Source of the DNA: Bacillota bacterium
Lineage (GTDB): Bacteria; Bacillota; Ch66; Ch109
Assembly (NCBI GenBank): GCA_013178275.1
Contig: JABLWZ010000018.1
Span: forward strand, 28,324 to 92,323
Reading direction: 5' to 3'
DNA length: 64,000 nt
The translations under genes were made by a program, and so were the position numbers. Shown piece by piece: positions 10,574 to 20,711 of this stretch. The notes below the pieces were generated by a model, which searched no databases, was not told the origin of the DNA, and saw nothing but the letters and a program-made list of their open reading frames with translations. Position 1 is the stretch's first letter; each line of letters starts with the position of its first letter.

Positions 10574-12415
10574 CTACCCCAGCAGCAGGGCCTCTTCCGG
10601 GACCTCTATCGCGGAAGTGTCCGCGTCCTTGACCACCTTCAGGGTGGTCTCGATCTCGGGCACGATGTTGCGAACATAGAAACGGGCGGAGGCCACCTTG
10701 CCCTGATAGAACGGGTAGTCGTGGTGCTCGCTGCCGATCTCTTCCATCTTCCGCTTCGCCAGCAGCGCCTGGTCGAGGAGTATCTTCCCGCAGATCAACT
10801 TGCCCGTGGCGTGAAGGATTCGGGTGGCGTAGAGCCCCGCCAGCTCCAGCTTTCCGGTCATCGCGTAACCGCCGACGGTCCGGTAGATGTCCTGGTAGTG
10901 CTGGCAGGCCTCCTGCATCACGGCGAATTCCCGTTCGAGGCCGGGAGCCCCCTGGTTTTTACCCACGAAGACCGCGATCTCCTTAAGCCAGGCGGTGAAG
11001 ACCTGCCCCTTGCCCATGGTCCATTTGCGGCCTACCAGGTCCAGGGCCTGGATGAAGTTGGTCCCCTCCCAGATGGCGTATATCCTCGAATCCCTTAGTA
11101 TCTGGGCGACCGGGTACTCCTCCGAGTATCCGTACCCGCCGTAGACCTGCATGGCCTCGGAGATGCAGAGGAACCCCAGGTCGGAGCAGTAAGCCTTGAT
11201 GATCGGGGTGTGGACCTCGATCGTGGCCCGGGCCCGCTTTACCACCTCGGGGTCGGTGCTGGTCTCCGCCAGGTCGAGCAGGTGGTAGGTGAAGATGATC
11301 AGGGCTCGGAAGGCGTCGATGTGGGCCTTCTGGAACATCAGCATCCGGCGGACGTCCTCGTGCTTGATGATCGGCACCCGCCCCCCCTTGGGGTTGGTCA
11401 GCTTCCTCCCCTGGATCCGCTGGGAGGCATACTGCGCCGCGTTGTTGTAGGCTATCGTCGCCAGGGCGGTGGCCGCGTGGCCGGTGACCATCCGCTCCTC
11501 GTTCATCATGTCGAACATCTGGGCCATCCCCTGTCCGGTGCCGTCTTCCCCCGGGGGATCACCCAGCAGGTAGCCGCGGCAGTGCCCCTCTTCCCCGTAG
11601 CTGACCACCGCGGTCGACGAGCCCCTGAGGCCCATCTTGTGCTCTATCCCCGCGCAGGAAACGTCGTTGAAGGACCCGACTCCGCCCTTTTCGTCGGGCC
11701 AGTACTTGGGCACCACGAAAAGCGATATCCCCCTGGTGCCGGGCGCGGCCCCCTCGATGCGGGCCAGGGTGAGGTGGACTATGTTCTCGGTGATGTCCTG
11801 CTCGCCACCGGTGATGAAGCACTTGGTCCCCACGATCCGGTAGACCCCCGGCGCGTCGGTCGGGTAAGCCCGGGTGAGGATGTCCCCCACGTCGGAGCCG
11901 CCGCCGGGTTCGGTCAGGTCCATGGTCCCCGCCCACTGCCCGCTGAACATCTTGGCTAGGAAAACCTGCTTCACCTTCTCGCTGCCGTACTTCTGCACCA
12001 GCCCGGCCGCACCCGTGGTGGCCATGAAATAAGGCCCCAGCCCGGGGTTGGCCGCCGCCAGGTACTCGCTGCAGGAGGCGAAGATCGAGCACGGCAGGGC
12101 CGACTCGTCGTGATGGTCCTTGTTGCTGGACCCCAGGCCGTTCTCCTGCACGAAAAAGTAGGCCTTCTTGTAAGAGTCCGGCGTCTTGACCCGCCCGTTC
12201 TCGTACCGGGCATGGAGAGCGTCCCCGTCGTCGTTGCAGGGGGCCAGCACCTCACGCGCGACCTTCAGGGCGTTGTCCAGGACCGGGTCGATGTCGTCGA
12301 TCCCGTAAGAGTTTTTGTACCGGTCGCTACCCAGGACCGGGCCCAGGTCGAGCCACTCCTTGAGGATAAACTTGTGGTCGCGGGAAGAATAGATATAATT
12401 GGTCGCCAAACTCAT
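10574..12415 (-). CDS. Acyl-CoA dehydrogenase, large DmdC/FadE5-like form (613 aa)
   Basis: This long acyl-CoA dehydrogenase matches the group that includes DmdC-type and broad medium/long-chain enzymes. Core segments are TMDLTEPGGGSDVG (about residues 163-176), GTKCFITGGEQD, and IYAIWEGTNFIQ with the catalytic-position glutamate. A roughly 150-residue helical C-terminal extension follows, as in this group. A purine-rich ribosome site (AAGGGGGAG) lies immediately before ATG 12415; a TTG two codons later has better spacing, so the exact start is uncertain. A GC-rich hairpin separates it from the preceding dehydrogenase gene. Electrons would go to an electron-transfer flavoprotein, which is not encoded in the window. 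Confidence 0.9.
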   Translation of the reverse strand: MSLATNYIYSSRDHKFILKEWLDLGPVLGSDRYKNSYGIDDIDPVLDNALKVAREVLAPCNDDGDALHARYENGRVKTPDSYKKAYFFVQENGLGSSNKDHHDESALPCSIFASCSEYLAAANPGLGPYFMATTGAAGLVQKYGSEKVKQVFLAKMFSGQWAGTMDLTEPGGGSDVGDILTRAYPTDAPGVYRIVGTKCFITGGEQDITENIVHLTLARIEGAAPGTRGISLFVVPKYWPDEKGGVGSFNDVSCAGIEHKMGLRGSSTAVVSYGEEGHCRGYLLGDPPGEDGTGQGMAQMFDMMNEERMVTGHAATALATIAYNNAAQYASQRIQGRKLTNPKGGRVPIIKHEDVRRMLMFQKAHIDAFRALIIFTYHLLDLAETSTDPEVVKRARATIEVHTPIIKAYCSDLGFLCISEAMQVYGGYGYSEEYPVAQILRDSRIYAIWEGTNFIQALDLVGRKWTMGKGQVFTAWLKEIAVFVGKNQGAPGLEREFAVMQEACQHYQDIYRTVGGYAMTGKLELAGLYATRILHATGKLICGKILLDQALLAKRKMEEIGSEHHDYPFYQGKVASARFYVRNIVPEIETTLKVVKDADTSAIEVPEEALLLG

Positions 12416-12431
12416 CTCCCCCTTCTATAAT

Positions 12432-12460
12432 GGGGGTCTCGGGGGATGCCCGAAACCCCC
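12432..12460 (-). other. Intercistronic hairpin between two acyl-CoA dehydrogenase genes
   Basis: GGGGGTCTCGGG and CCCGAAACCCCC can form a 12-bp stem with one wobble pair in the 61-bp gap. No T-run follows on the minus strand. It may be a processing or stability element that sets different levels of the upstream and downstream genes. Confidence 0.45.
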
Positions 12461-12476
12461 TCGCTTTTGCTACTGG

Positions 12477-14243
12477 CTATACCACGTACTTTTCGGCCTC
12501 GATTATCCGGTCGGCGATCCGCCGCCGGACCGCGATGATGTTGATGGGGTCGTGACGTCCCAGCTTTTTAAGGATCGAGAGCTGGGTCCGCAGCACATCC
12601 CCCTCCTCGATCGCGGCCAGGCTCTCCCGGCCGTTCAGCTCGATGCGGTCGAAGGCGTCGTGGGTGAATACCCGGGCCATGTCGATCTGCGCCTGGGCCT
12701 TTTCGAGCCCCACCTTGTCGATCAGCTTGTTCGCCCGGAGCAGGGCGCTCTCCATGGAGAAGATGTCGATGATCATGTCCGCCAGGTTGGCCAGCAGTTC
12801 CTGCTCGTTGACCAGCTTGGCGGCTAACTTCTGGGCGGCCGTACCGGCCACCATCAGGAACAGCTTCTTGGCCTGCTCCAGCAGCCCCATCTCCGCAGCC
12901 AGCCCTTCGCCCACCACCGGCTTGACCGCTGACATCAGTTCGCCCTTCAGCTTCTGGGCGGCCGCCAGCAGGGGTATCTCGTTCTTCATCGCCCGGCGCA
13001 TCAGGGTCCCCGGTATCAGCAGACGGTTGATCTCGTTGGTCCCCTCGAAGATACGGTTGATGCGTGAATCCCGGTACATCCTCTCCACCGGGTACTCGGA
13101 GATATACCCGTAGCCCCCGAATATCTGCAGCGCCTCGTCGGTCGTGAAGTCCAGGGCCTCGGAGCCCGCCACCTTGTTGATCGAGCACTCGATCGCGTAC
13201 TCCTCGATACCCTGGGCGGTCTTGATACCCGCGTCCGGGGCCTCCTTGTCGATGCCCGCGAGGATGGTGTCGATCAGGCCCGCGCTGCGGTAGTTGAGGC
13301 TCTCCACCACGTAGGTGCGGACAGCCATCTCGGCCAGCTTCTCCCGGATCATCCCGAAGCTGGCGATCGGTACCCCGAACTGCTTGCGCTCCTTGGCGTA
13401 CTTGACGGCGAACTCCACGGCCAGCTTGCAGTTGCCCAGGGCCCCGGCTGCCAGCTTGAACCGGCCGATGTTCAGGATGTTGAAGGCCACCACGTGCCCG
13501 CGGCCGATCTCGCCCAGCACGTTCTCCACCGGCACCTTGGCGTCCTCCAGGATCAGGGTGCGGGTAGACGACCCCTTGATTCCCATCTTGTGCTCCTCGG
13601 GGCCGGTCGAGACCCCGGGGGAATCCTTGTCGATGATAAACGCGGTGAACTTGTCGCCGTCGACCTTGGCGTAGGTCACGAAGACGTCGGCGAAGGCCGC
13701 GTTGGTGATGAACTGCTTGGTCCCGTTTATAATATAGTACTTGCCGTCCTCGCTCAGAACCGCCCGGCTCTTGGCCGCCAGGGCGTCGGACCCGGAGCCC
13801 GCCTCAGTCAGGGCGTAAGCCGCCAGCAGCTCACCGCTGGCCAGGCCCGGCAGGTACCTCTGCTTCTGCTCCTTGTTGCCGAAAAAGACTATCGGCAGGC
13901 TTCCGATCCCGGTGTGCGCGCCGTGCCCGACCACGAACGAACCGCCCCGGGCCAGGCTCTCACAGACCAGCATGGAAGTCGCCTTGTCCATGCCCGTGCC
14001 GCCGTACTCCTCGGGGATATCTATGCTGAGCAGCCCCAGTTCCCCCGCCTGCTTCAGCAGCGAGGGCATCAGGCCCTCCTTCTGGGCCTCCAGGTCGGCA
14101 AGCTGCGGTTCCACCTCCTTGGCCGCGAAATCGGACGCGGTCTTGGCAATCATCTTGTGCTCCTCGGAGAAGTCCTCCGGGGTGAATATCGCCTCCGGGG
14201 CTATCGTCTCGATGATGAAACTCCCGCCCTTGATGATGGACAT
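12477..14243 (-). CDS. Acyl-CoA dehydrogenase, long FadE-like form (588 aa)
   Basis: This enzyme has the normal acyl-CoA dehydrogenase core (TEEYG-like IPEEYGGTGMD near residue 78, YALTEAGSGSDA near 148, RINRIFEGTNEINRLLI near 390 with the catalytic glutamate) and a C-terminal extension of nearly 200 residues as in Bacillus FadE and mitochondrial very-long-chain enzymes. It should act on long-chain acyl-CoA. AAAGGAGGG stands before ATG 14243. A 211-bp gap with a dispersed repeat separates it from the thiolase gene, so it could have a second promoter, though none is obvious. Confidence 0.92.
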   Translation of the reverse strand: MSIIKGGSFIIETIAPEAIFTPEDFSEEHKMIAKTASDFAAKEVEPQLADLEAQKEGLMPSLLKQAGELGLLSIDIPEEYGGTGMDKATSMLVCESLARGGSFVVGHGAHTGIGSLPIVFFGNKEQKQRYLPGLASGELLAAYALTEAGSGSDALAAKSRAVLSEDGKYYIINGTKQFITNAAFADVFVTYAKVDGDKFTAFIIDKDSPGVSTGPEEHKMGIKGSSTRTLILEDAKVPVENVLGEIGRGHVVAFNILNIGRFKLAAGALGNCKLAVEFAVKYAKERKQFGVPIASFGMIREKLAEMAVRTYVVESLNYRSAGLIDTILAGIDKEAPDAGIKTAQGIEEYAIECSINKVAGSEALDFTTDEALQIFGGYGYISEYPVERMYRDSRINRIFEGTNEINRLLIPGTLMRRAMKNEIPLLAAAQKLKGELMSAVKPVVGEGLAAEMGLLEQAKKLFLMVAGTAAQKLAAKLVNEQELLANLADMIIDIFSMESALLRANKLIDKVGLEKAQAQIDMARVFTHDAFDRIELNGRESLAAIEEGDVLRTQLSILKKLGRHDPINIIAVRRRIADRIIEAEKYVV

Positions 14244-14267
14244 GCTAGAAACCCTCCTTTTTTCACA

Positions 14268-14408
14268 TTCATACTGTAGTTCTCTCGTTCTACCGATTAA
14301 GCTTTATGCCGCTCCCATGTCAGGTGGTCCGATTATTGCTTCTGTGGCTGGCAGTACCCCTCGTGTCAGCTCGTTCGAGCTTTGTGACGCTTTAACGATA
14401 ACTGTTAA
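14268..14408 (-). repeat. Dispersed repeat R2, copy 1
   Basis: This sequence is about 70% identical to a stretch at 29587-29775 and partly to 23460-23529. All copies end in CAGTA just before the ribosome site of a minus-strand gene, here an acyl-CoA dehydrogenase. It contains the palindrome AGCTCGTTCGAGCT at 14368-14381. Read on the minus strand it can be translated as ...NELTRGVLPATEAIIG..., similar to the other copies, so it may derive from coding sequence. Family unknown. Confidence 0.6.
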
Positions 14409-14454
14409 AATTCCAACAAATTTGGGGTCTTGGGTTGTTATTGTTTTTAGTGCG

Positions 14455-15597
14455 TCAGCTCAACCTTTCGTATATCCCGGCGGCGCCCATGCCGCCGCCG
14501 ATGCACATGCTCACCATGCCGTATCTGGACTGGCGCCGCTCCATCTCGTTCATCAGCTGCACCGTCAGCTTCGAGCCCGTGCACCCCAGCGGGTGCCCCA
14601 GGGCTATCGCCCCGCCGTTCACGTTGACCCGAGCGGGGTCGATCCCCAGCTCCCGGACGATAGCCAGCGACTGGGAGGCGAATGCCTCGTTCAGCTCGAT
14701 CAGCTCTATCTGGTCCAGGGTCAGTCCCGCCTGCTTCAGGGCCTTGGGGATGGCGTAGATGGGACCGATGCCCATCACGTCGGGGTCTACCCCGGCCACG
14801 GTGAAGGCCCGCATCGCCAGCCGCGGTTTCAGCCCGTACTGCTTGGCCTTCTCGGCGGTCATGATCAGCACCGCCGCCGCGCCGTCGCTCATCTGCGAGG
14901 AGTTGCCGGGGGTCACCACCCCGCCGACCCTGAACACCGGGCGCAGCTTGGCCAGGGTCTCCTTGGTCGTCTCGGGCCTCGGCCCCTCGTCCGTATCGAA
15001 CACCTTCTTACCGACCTTCAGGGGGACGATCTCATCCTTGAACCGGCCTTCCTGGATGGCCTTTACGGCCTTCTGGTGGCTGGCGGCGGAAAACTCGTCC
15101 TGGTCCTCCCGGGAGACCTTATAGCGCTCCGCCACTAGCTCGGCGGTGATGCCCATCATGGTGTATGACTCGGGATAGTTCTCCATCAGCCAGGGATTGG
15201 GGCAGATCTTGCTCCCGCCCATCGGTATCATGCTCATGCTCTCGATCCCGGCGCCGATCACCACGTCGTTCCAGCCGCACATCACGTTCTGCACCCCAAG
15301 CGCTATCGACTGCAGCCCGGAGGAGCAGAAGCGGTTGACGGTATAAGCGGAGACCGAGTTCGGTATACCAGCCCGCATCGCCACTACCCGGCCCAGGTTC
15401 ATGCCCTGCTCCAGTTCGGGGAACGAGCAGCCCACCACGATGTCGTCTATATCCTCGGGTTTCACCTGCGGCACCCTGGCCAGCAGGGCTTTCAGTACCT
15501 CGGCGCCCATATCGTCCGGCCGGTAATCCTTGAGGGTTCCTCTGGGGGCACGACCCACCGCGGTACGGACCCCAGCCACAATTACTACCTCGCGCAT
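14455..15597 (-). CDS. Acetyl-CoA acyltransferase (thiolase)
   Basis: This 380-residue thiolase carries the nucleophilic cysteine in NRFCSSGLQSIALG (about residue 89), the GGGVVTPGNSSQMSDGAAA segment, the His of NGGAIALGHPLGCTG and the second cysteine in SMCIGGGMGAAGIYE. It should cleave 3-ketoacyl-CoA to acetyl-CoA and a shortened acyl-CoA. GAGGAGGG precedes ATG 15597. It lies 16 bp after the FadN-like gene, the order seen in the Bacillus fadN-fadA pair, which supports a FadA-like degradative role rather than biosynthesis. Confidence 0.93.
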   Translation of the reverse strand: MREVVIVAGVRTAVGRAPRGTLKDYRPDDMGAEVLKALLARVPQVKPEDIDDIVVGCSFPELEQGMNLGRVVAMRAGIPNSVSAYTVNRFCSSGLQSIALGVQNVMCGWNDVVIGAGIESMSMIPMGGSKICPNPWLMENYPESYTMMGITAELVAERYKVSREDQDEFSAASHQKAVKAIQEGRFKDEIVPLKVGKKVFDTDEGPRPETTKETLAKLRPVFRVGGVVTPGNSSQMSDGAAAVLIMTAEKAKQYGLKPRLAMRAFTVAGVDPDVMGIGPIYAIPKALKQAGLTLDQIELIELNEAFASQSLAIVRELGIDPARVNVNGGAIALGHPLGCTGSKLTVQLMNEMERRQSRYGMVSMCIGGGMGAAGIYERLS

Positions 15598-15613
15598 GTT
15601 TTCACCCTCCTCT

Positions 15614-18010
<2,397 letters not shown>

Positions 18011-18047
18011 GATCAAACCTCCTCGTCGTTTAATCCGTCCTCTCGTC

Positions 18048-19349
18048 CTAGTCCAGAATCCTCATCTGCTTGGCCTGGAAAGTCAGCTCGTCGCGGAAAT
18101 CTGGATGAGCTATATTGATAAGGTTCTTGGCCCGCTCCCGCAGGCTCGTGCCTTTAATCAACGCCACCCCGAACTCGGTCACCACATACTCCGGCTCGCA
18201 CCGGTTGCCGGTCACCACCCCGCCGGGTCCCAGAGTGTTCACGATACGGGATCTCATCACACCCTCCTTGTCGGCGAAGGTCGAGTAGAGGGCGATGAAC
18301 GATTTACCTCCCCTGGACCGCCAGCACCCCTCCACGAAGTCGATAAAGCCACCCATGCCCGAGTACTGCACCCGGCCGACCGTTTCCGCGTTGATCTGCC
18401 CGGTCAGGTCTGCCTCGAGGGCCGTGTTTATAGAGACCATGTTGTCGTTCAGCCCAATCACGTACGGGTCATTGACGAACTCGCTGGAGTGGATCTCGGT
18501 CAGCGGGTTGTCGTTTACGAACTTGTACAGCTTGTTGGTGCCCAGGACGAAGCACCCGACCCATTTTCCCGGCTTCAGGGTCTTCTTGCTGCAGTTCACC
18601 GCCCCCTGCAGGTACAGCTCCAGCATCGCGTCGGAGAACATCTCGGTGTGTATCCCCAGGTCCTTTTTGCTTCCCAGGAAGTGCCCCACCGCGTTGGGGA
18701 TCCCGCCGATTCCGAGCTGCAGCGTCGAGCCGTTATCGATCAGGTCGGCGATCATCCCGCCGATGGTCTCGTCCTCCTTGGTCATCGGGATGTCGGGAAG
18801 CTCCACCAGCGGCTGGTTAAACTCGACCACCGCGGAGACCTCGGATATGTGCAGGTGGTTGTCGCCCCAGGTGCGGGGCATGTTCTCGCTGACCTGCACT
18901 ATCACGTTTCTGGCGATCTTGGTCACCGGGTAGCAGTAGTCCGCGTTGGTTCCACAGCTGAAGAACCCGTGCTGGTCCATCGGGGAGGCCACCATCATCA
19001 CCACATCCATCCTGAGGTGGCGGCGGACAATCTCCGGGGCCTGCCAGAGGCGGCCGGGGGTCTTGGCGATCCAGCCGTGCTGGACCCCTGGACGGACTGC
19101 GGGTCCAAGGAAGATGCTGTGTACATTCAGGTTGGGATTGGCCTTGGGCCCATAAGTCTCCAGTGGAATGATCTCGATGCCGCTGTACAGGCTGACATCT
19201 ACCAGGTCGGGCCGGGCGGTGAGGGCCTTCAGCAGCGCGGCGGGAATACCGTTGCTCAAGGGAGTCAGAACCCGATCACCGGGTTGGACTAACTGTACAG
19301 CTTCCATCGGGTGCCTGAGTTTGGACTTATACATCTCTTTGACATTCAC
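18048..19349 (-). CDS. Acetyl-CoA hydrolase/CoA-transferase family protein
   Basis: The 433-residue protein belongs to the family of 4-hydroxybutyrate and butyryl-CoA:acetate CoA-transferases. GIHTEMFSDAML (about residues 235-246) holds the glutamate that forms the CoA thioester in this family, and GIGGIPNAVGHFL precedes it. As first gene of the beta-oxidation operon it probably activates fatty acids by moving CoA from acetyl-CoA, which saves ATP compared with a ligase, a strategy known in syntrophic fatty acid oxidisers. ATG 19349 has AAGGGGG upstream and lies about 23 bp from the predicted start of the sigma-54 transcript. Confidence 0.9.
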   Translation of the reverse strand: MNVKEMYKSKLRHPMEAVQLVQPGDRVLTPLSNGIPAALLKALTARPDLVDVSLYSGIEIIPLETYGPKANPNLNVHSIFLGPAVRPGVQHGWIAKTPGRLWQAPEIVRRHLRMDVVMMVASPMDQHGFFSCGTNADYCYPVTKIARNVIVQVSENMPRTWGDNHLHISEVSAVVEFNQPLVELPDIPMTKEDETIGGMIADLIDNGSTLQLGIGGIPNAVGHFLGSKKDLGIHTEMFSDAMLELYLQGAVNCSKKTLKPGKWVGCFVLGTNKLYKFVNDNPLTEIHSSEFVNDPYVIGLNDNMVSINTALEADLTGQINAETVGRVQYSGMGGFIDFVEGCWRSRGGKSFIALYSTFADKEGVMRSRIVNTLGPGGVVTGNRCEPEYVVTEFGVALIKGTSLRERAKNLINIAHPDFRDELTFQAKQMRILD

Positions 19350-19382
19350 AGAACTCGCCCCCTTTCTTTGGGAACATATAAA

Positions 19383-19398
19383 CGCAATTTTAATGCCA
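19383..19398 (-). promoter_or_regulatory. Sigma-54 (-24/-12) promoter of the beta-oxidation operon
   Basis: Read on the minus strand, the site is TGGCATTAAAATTGCG. GG and GC are separated by exactly 10 bases, and it matches the TGGCAC-N5-TTGC consensus at all but one of the key positions. The predicted start is near 19372, about 23 bp before the CoA-transferase start codon. A sigma-54 activator gene lies at the far end of the same gene series. Confidence 0.8.
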
Positions 19399-19540
19399 GT
19401 TATTTACAAAATTCAGAAAATATTTAAGAAAACTGTAACTCGCTGTAATACCTCTTCCACCTCGTAGGGTTCCGGAGTGAAAAGAGGCCGGCCGCTTTTC
19501 CGGCGTTGTTCCTCTCTTGAGACAGGGGAGCCCTGAACAC

Positions 19541-19632
19541 GATATAAAAAGCCCAGATTATAAAATCTGGGCCATTCCACCGGGCTCCCGGTGTCCCACT
19601 GGAGAGATAGTGTCTCACTTTAAGAACACTAT
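19541..19632 (-). ncRNA. Three hairpins ending in an intrinsic terminator; possible small RNA or leader
   Basis: On the minus strand, in order, there is a 7-bp stem (ATAGTGT/ACACTAT, 19607-19632), a 7-bp stem (CACCGGG/CCCGGTG, 19578-19593) and a 9-bp stem (GCCCAGATT/AATCTGGGC, 19551-19572) followed by TTTTTAT. No minus-strand gene lies upstream, so the terminator must belong to a short transcript starting inside about 19640-19690, or to a leader upstream of the sigma-54 promoter. No clear promoter was found, and the family is unknown. Confidence 0.45.
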
Positions 19633-19700
19633 AATCAGTGATAACCAATTCCGGTTATTTCTGCTAAAATATACTTAAACACTCGACGTGGAGGTTATTG

Positions 19701-20321
19701 GTGACGTTCGAACAGTTAAAGGCCCTGAAAGGCCGCACACCCCAGATACTAGGGCATGAGAGGTTCTTCAAATCAGCGGTGCTGCTCCCCCTGGTGGAAT
19801 ACCAGGGAGAGGAATGCGTCCTCTTCGAGGAGCGGTCCCGGTTCCTGGTTCGGCAGCCGGGCGAGATCTGCTTCCCCGGGGGCCGCATCGAAAAAACCGA
19901 TACCACCAGCGAAGCCGCCGCGGTGAGGGAGACCTGCGAGGAACTCGGACTGACCCCCGAGGACATCGAGGTCATCGCCCCGCTCGATATCCTGGTCGCC
20001 CCGTTCAACTCGGTGATCTACCCTTTCCTCTGCCGGATCGAGGACCACGACCGAATACATCCCAACCACGAGGTGGAGTCGCTTTTATACGTCCCCCTGC
20101 AGTACCTCCTGGCCGCGGAACCCATCTTCAACTACATATCCGTCAAGCTGACCCCCTCGGAGGACTTCCCCTACGAGCTGATCCCCAACGGCACCCAGTA
20201 CGACTGGAAGAGCGGGATCTACCCCGAGTACTTCTACAAGTGGCAGGGCTACGTGATATGGGGCCTCACCGCCCGCATCCTCCGTCACTTCCTGGACCTG
20301 GTGCGGGGCCTGGCGAAGTAA
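19701..20321 (+). CDS. Nudix hydrolase, CoA pyrophosphatase type
   Basis: This 206-residue protein has a Nudix box GGRIEKTDTTSEAAAVRETC followed by EELG (about residues 58-81), the variant found in NudL/CoA diphosphatases, preceded by PGEICFPGG. It probably hydrolyses CoA or acyl-CoA to acyl-phosphopantetheine and 3',5'-ADP, a role that fits its place next to CoA-ester genes. TTG 19698 is in frame, but GTG 19701 has GGAGG at better distance. Its 3' end overlaps the convergent DUF35 gene by 37 bases. Confidence 0.88.
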   Translation: MTFEQLKALKGRTPQILGHERFFKSAVLLPLVEYQGEECVLFEERSRFLVRQPGEICFPGGRIEKTDTTSEAAAVRETCEELGLTPEDIEVIAPLDILVAPFNSVIYPFLCRIEDHDRIHPNHEVESLLYVPLQYLLAAEPIFNYISVKLTPSEDFPYELIPNGTQYDWKSGIYPEYFYKWQGYVIWGLTARILRHFLDLVRGLAK

Positions 20322-20710
20322 AGGAAGAACCCGCCCCCGGTATCCGCCGAGTATATCTCGTAATCGTCCCCGATCACCAGGTCCTTCTCGACAACCCCCT
20401 CGATGCGGGCCAGGATTCTCCCGATCCCCTCCTCCAGGTCTATCAGCCCCAGGAAAAAAGGGGTATCGAACTCCGGGCGCGCAAAGTACATCTCGGTCCA
20501 GCTCGCCAGCGTCCCCCTTCCGGAGAGCTGCCGCCAGTCGAGCGCGTCTCCCAGGCACTCGGGGCAGATAGGCCGGGGCGGGAAAAACTCCTCGCCACAG
20601 GCCCGGCACTTCGGCGCCATCAGGCGTCCGTCGCGGAGTCCCTCCCAGAAGACCCTGCCGTTGGGGCTGTTCAGGTTGCCGGGCATAAGATAGTTCGGTC
20701 TCGCTTCCAC
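20285..20710 (-). CDS. DUF35 OB-fold/zinc-ribbon protein (thiolase partner)
   Basis: This 141-residue protein has an N-terminal rubredoxin-like zinc ribbon (CRACGEEFFPPRPICPEC, about residues 36-53) and a C-terminal OB fold, the layout of the DUF35 family, which forms complexes with unusual thiolases and binds the acyl-CoA. GTG 20710 is preceded by GGGGAGGG. It directly follows the thiolase-like gene (1 bp gap), as in known DUF35-thiolase pairs. The substrate is unknown. Confidence 0.87.
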   Translation of the reverse strand: MEARPNYLMPGNLNSPNGRVFWEGLRDGRLMAPKCRACGEEFFPPRPICPECLGDALDWRQLSGRGTLASWTEMYFARPEFDTPFFLGLIDLEEGIGRILARIEGVVEKDLVIGDDYEIYSADTGGGFFLYFARPRTRSRK

Positions 20711-20711
20711 G

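Noticed and set aside
19424..19648. Minus-strand 74-residue frame upstream of the CoA-transferase gene
   Set aside because: It overlaps the hairpins, the terminator and T-run, has no ribosome site and no recognisable family.
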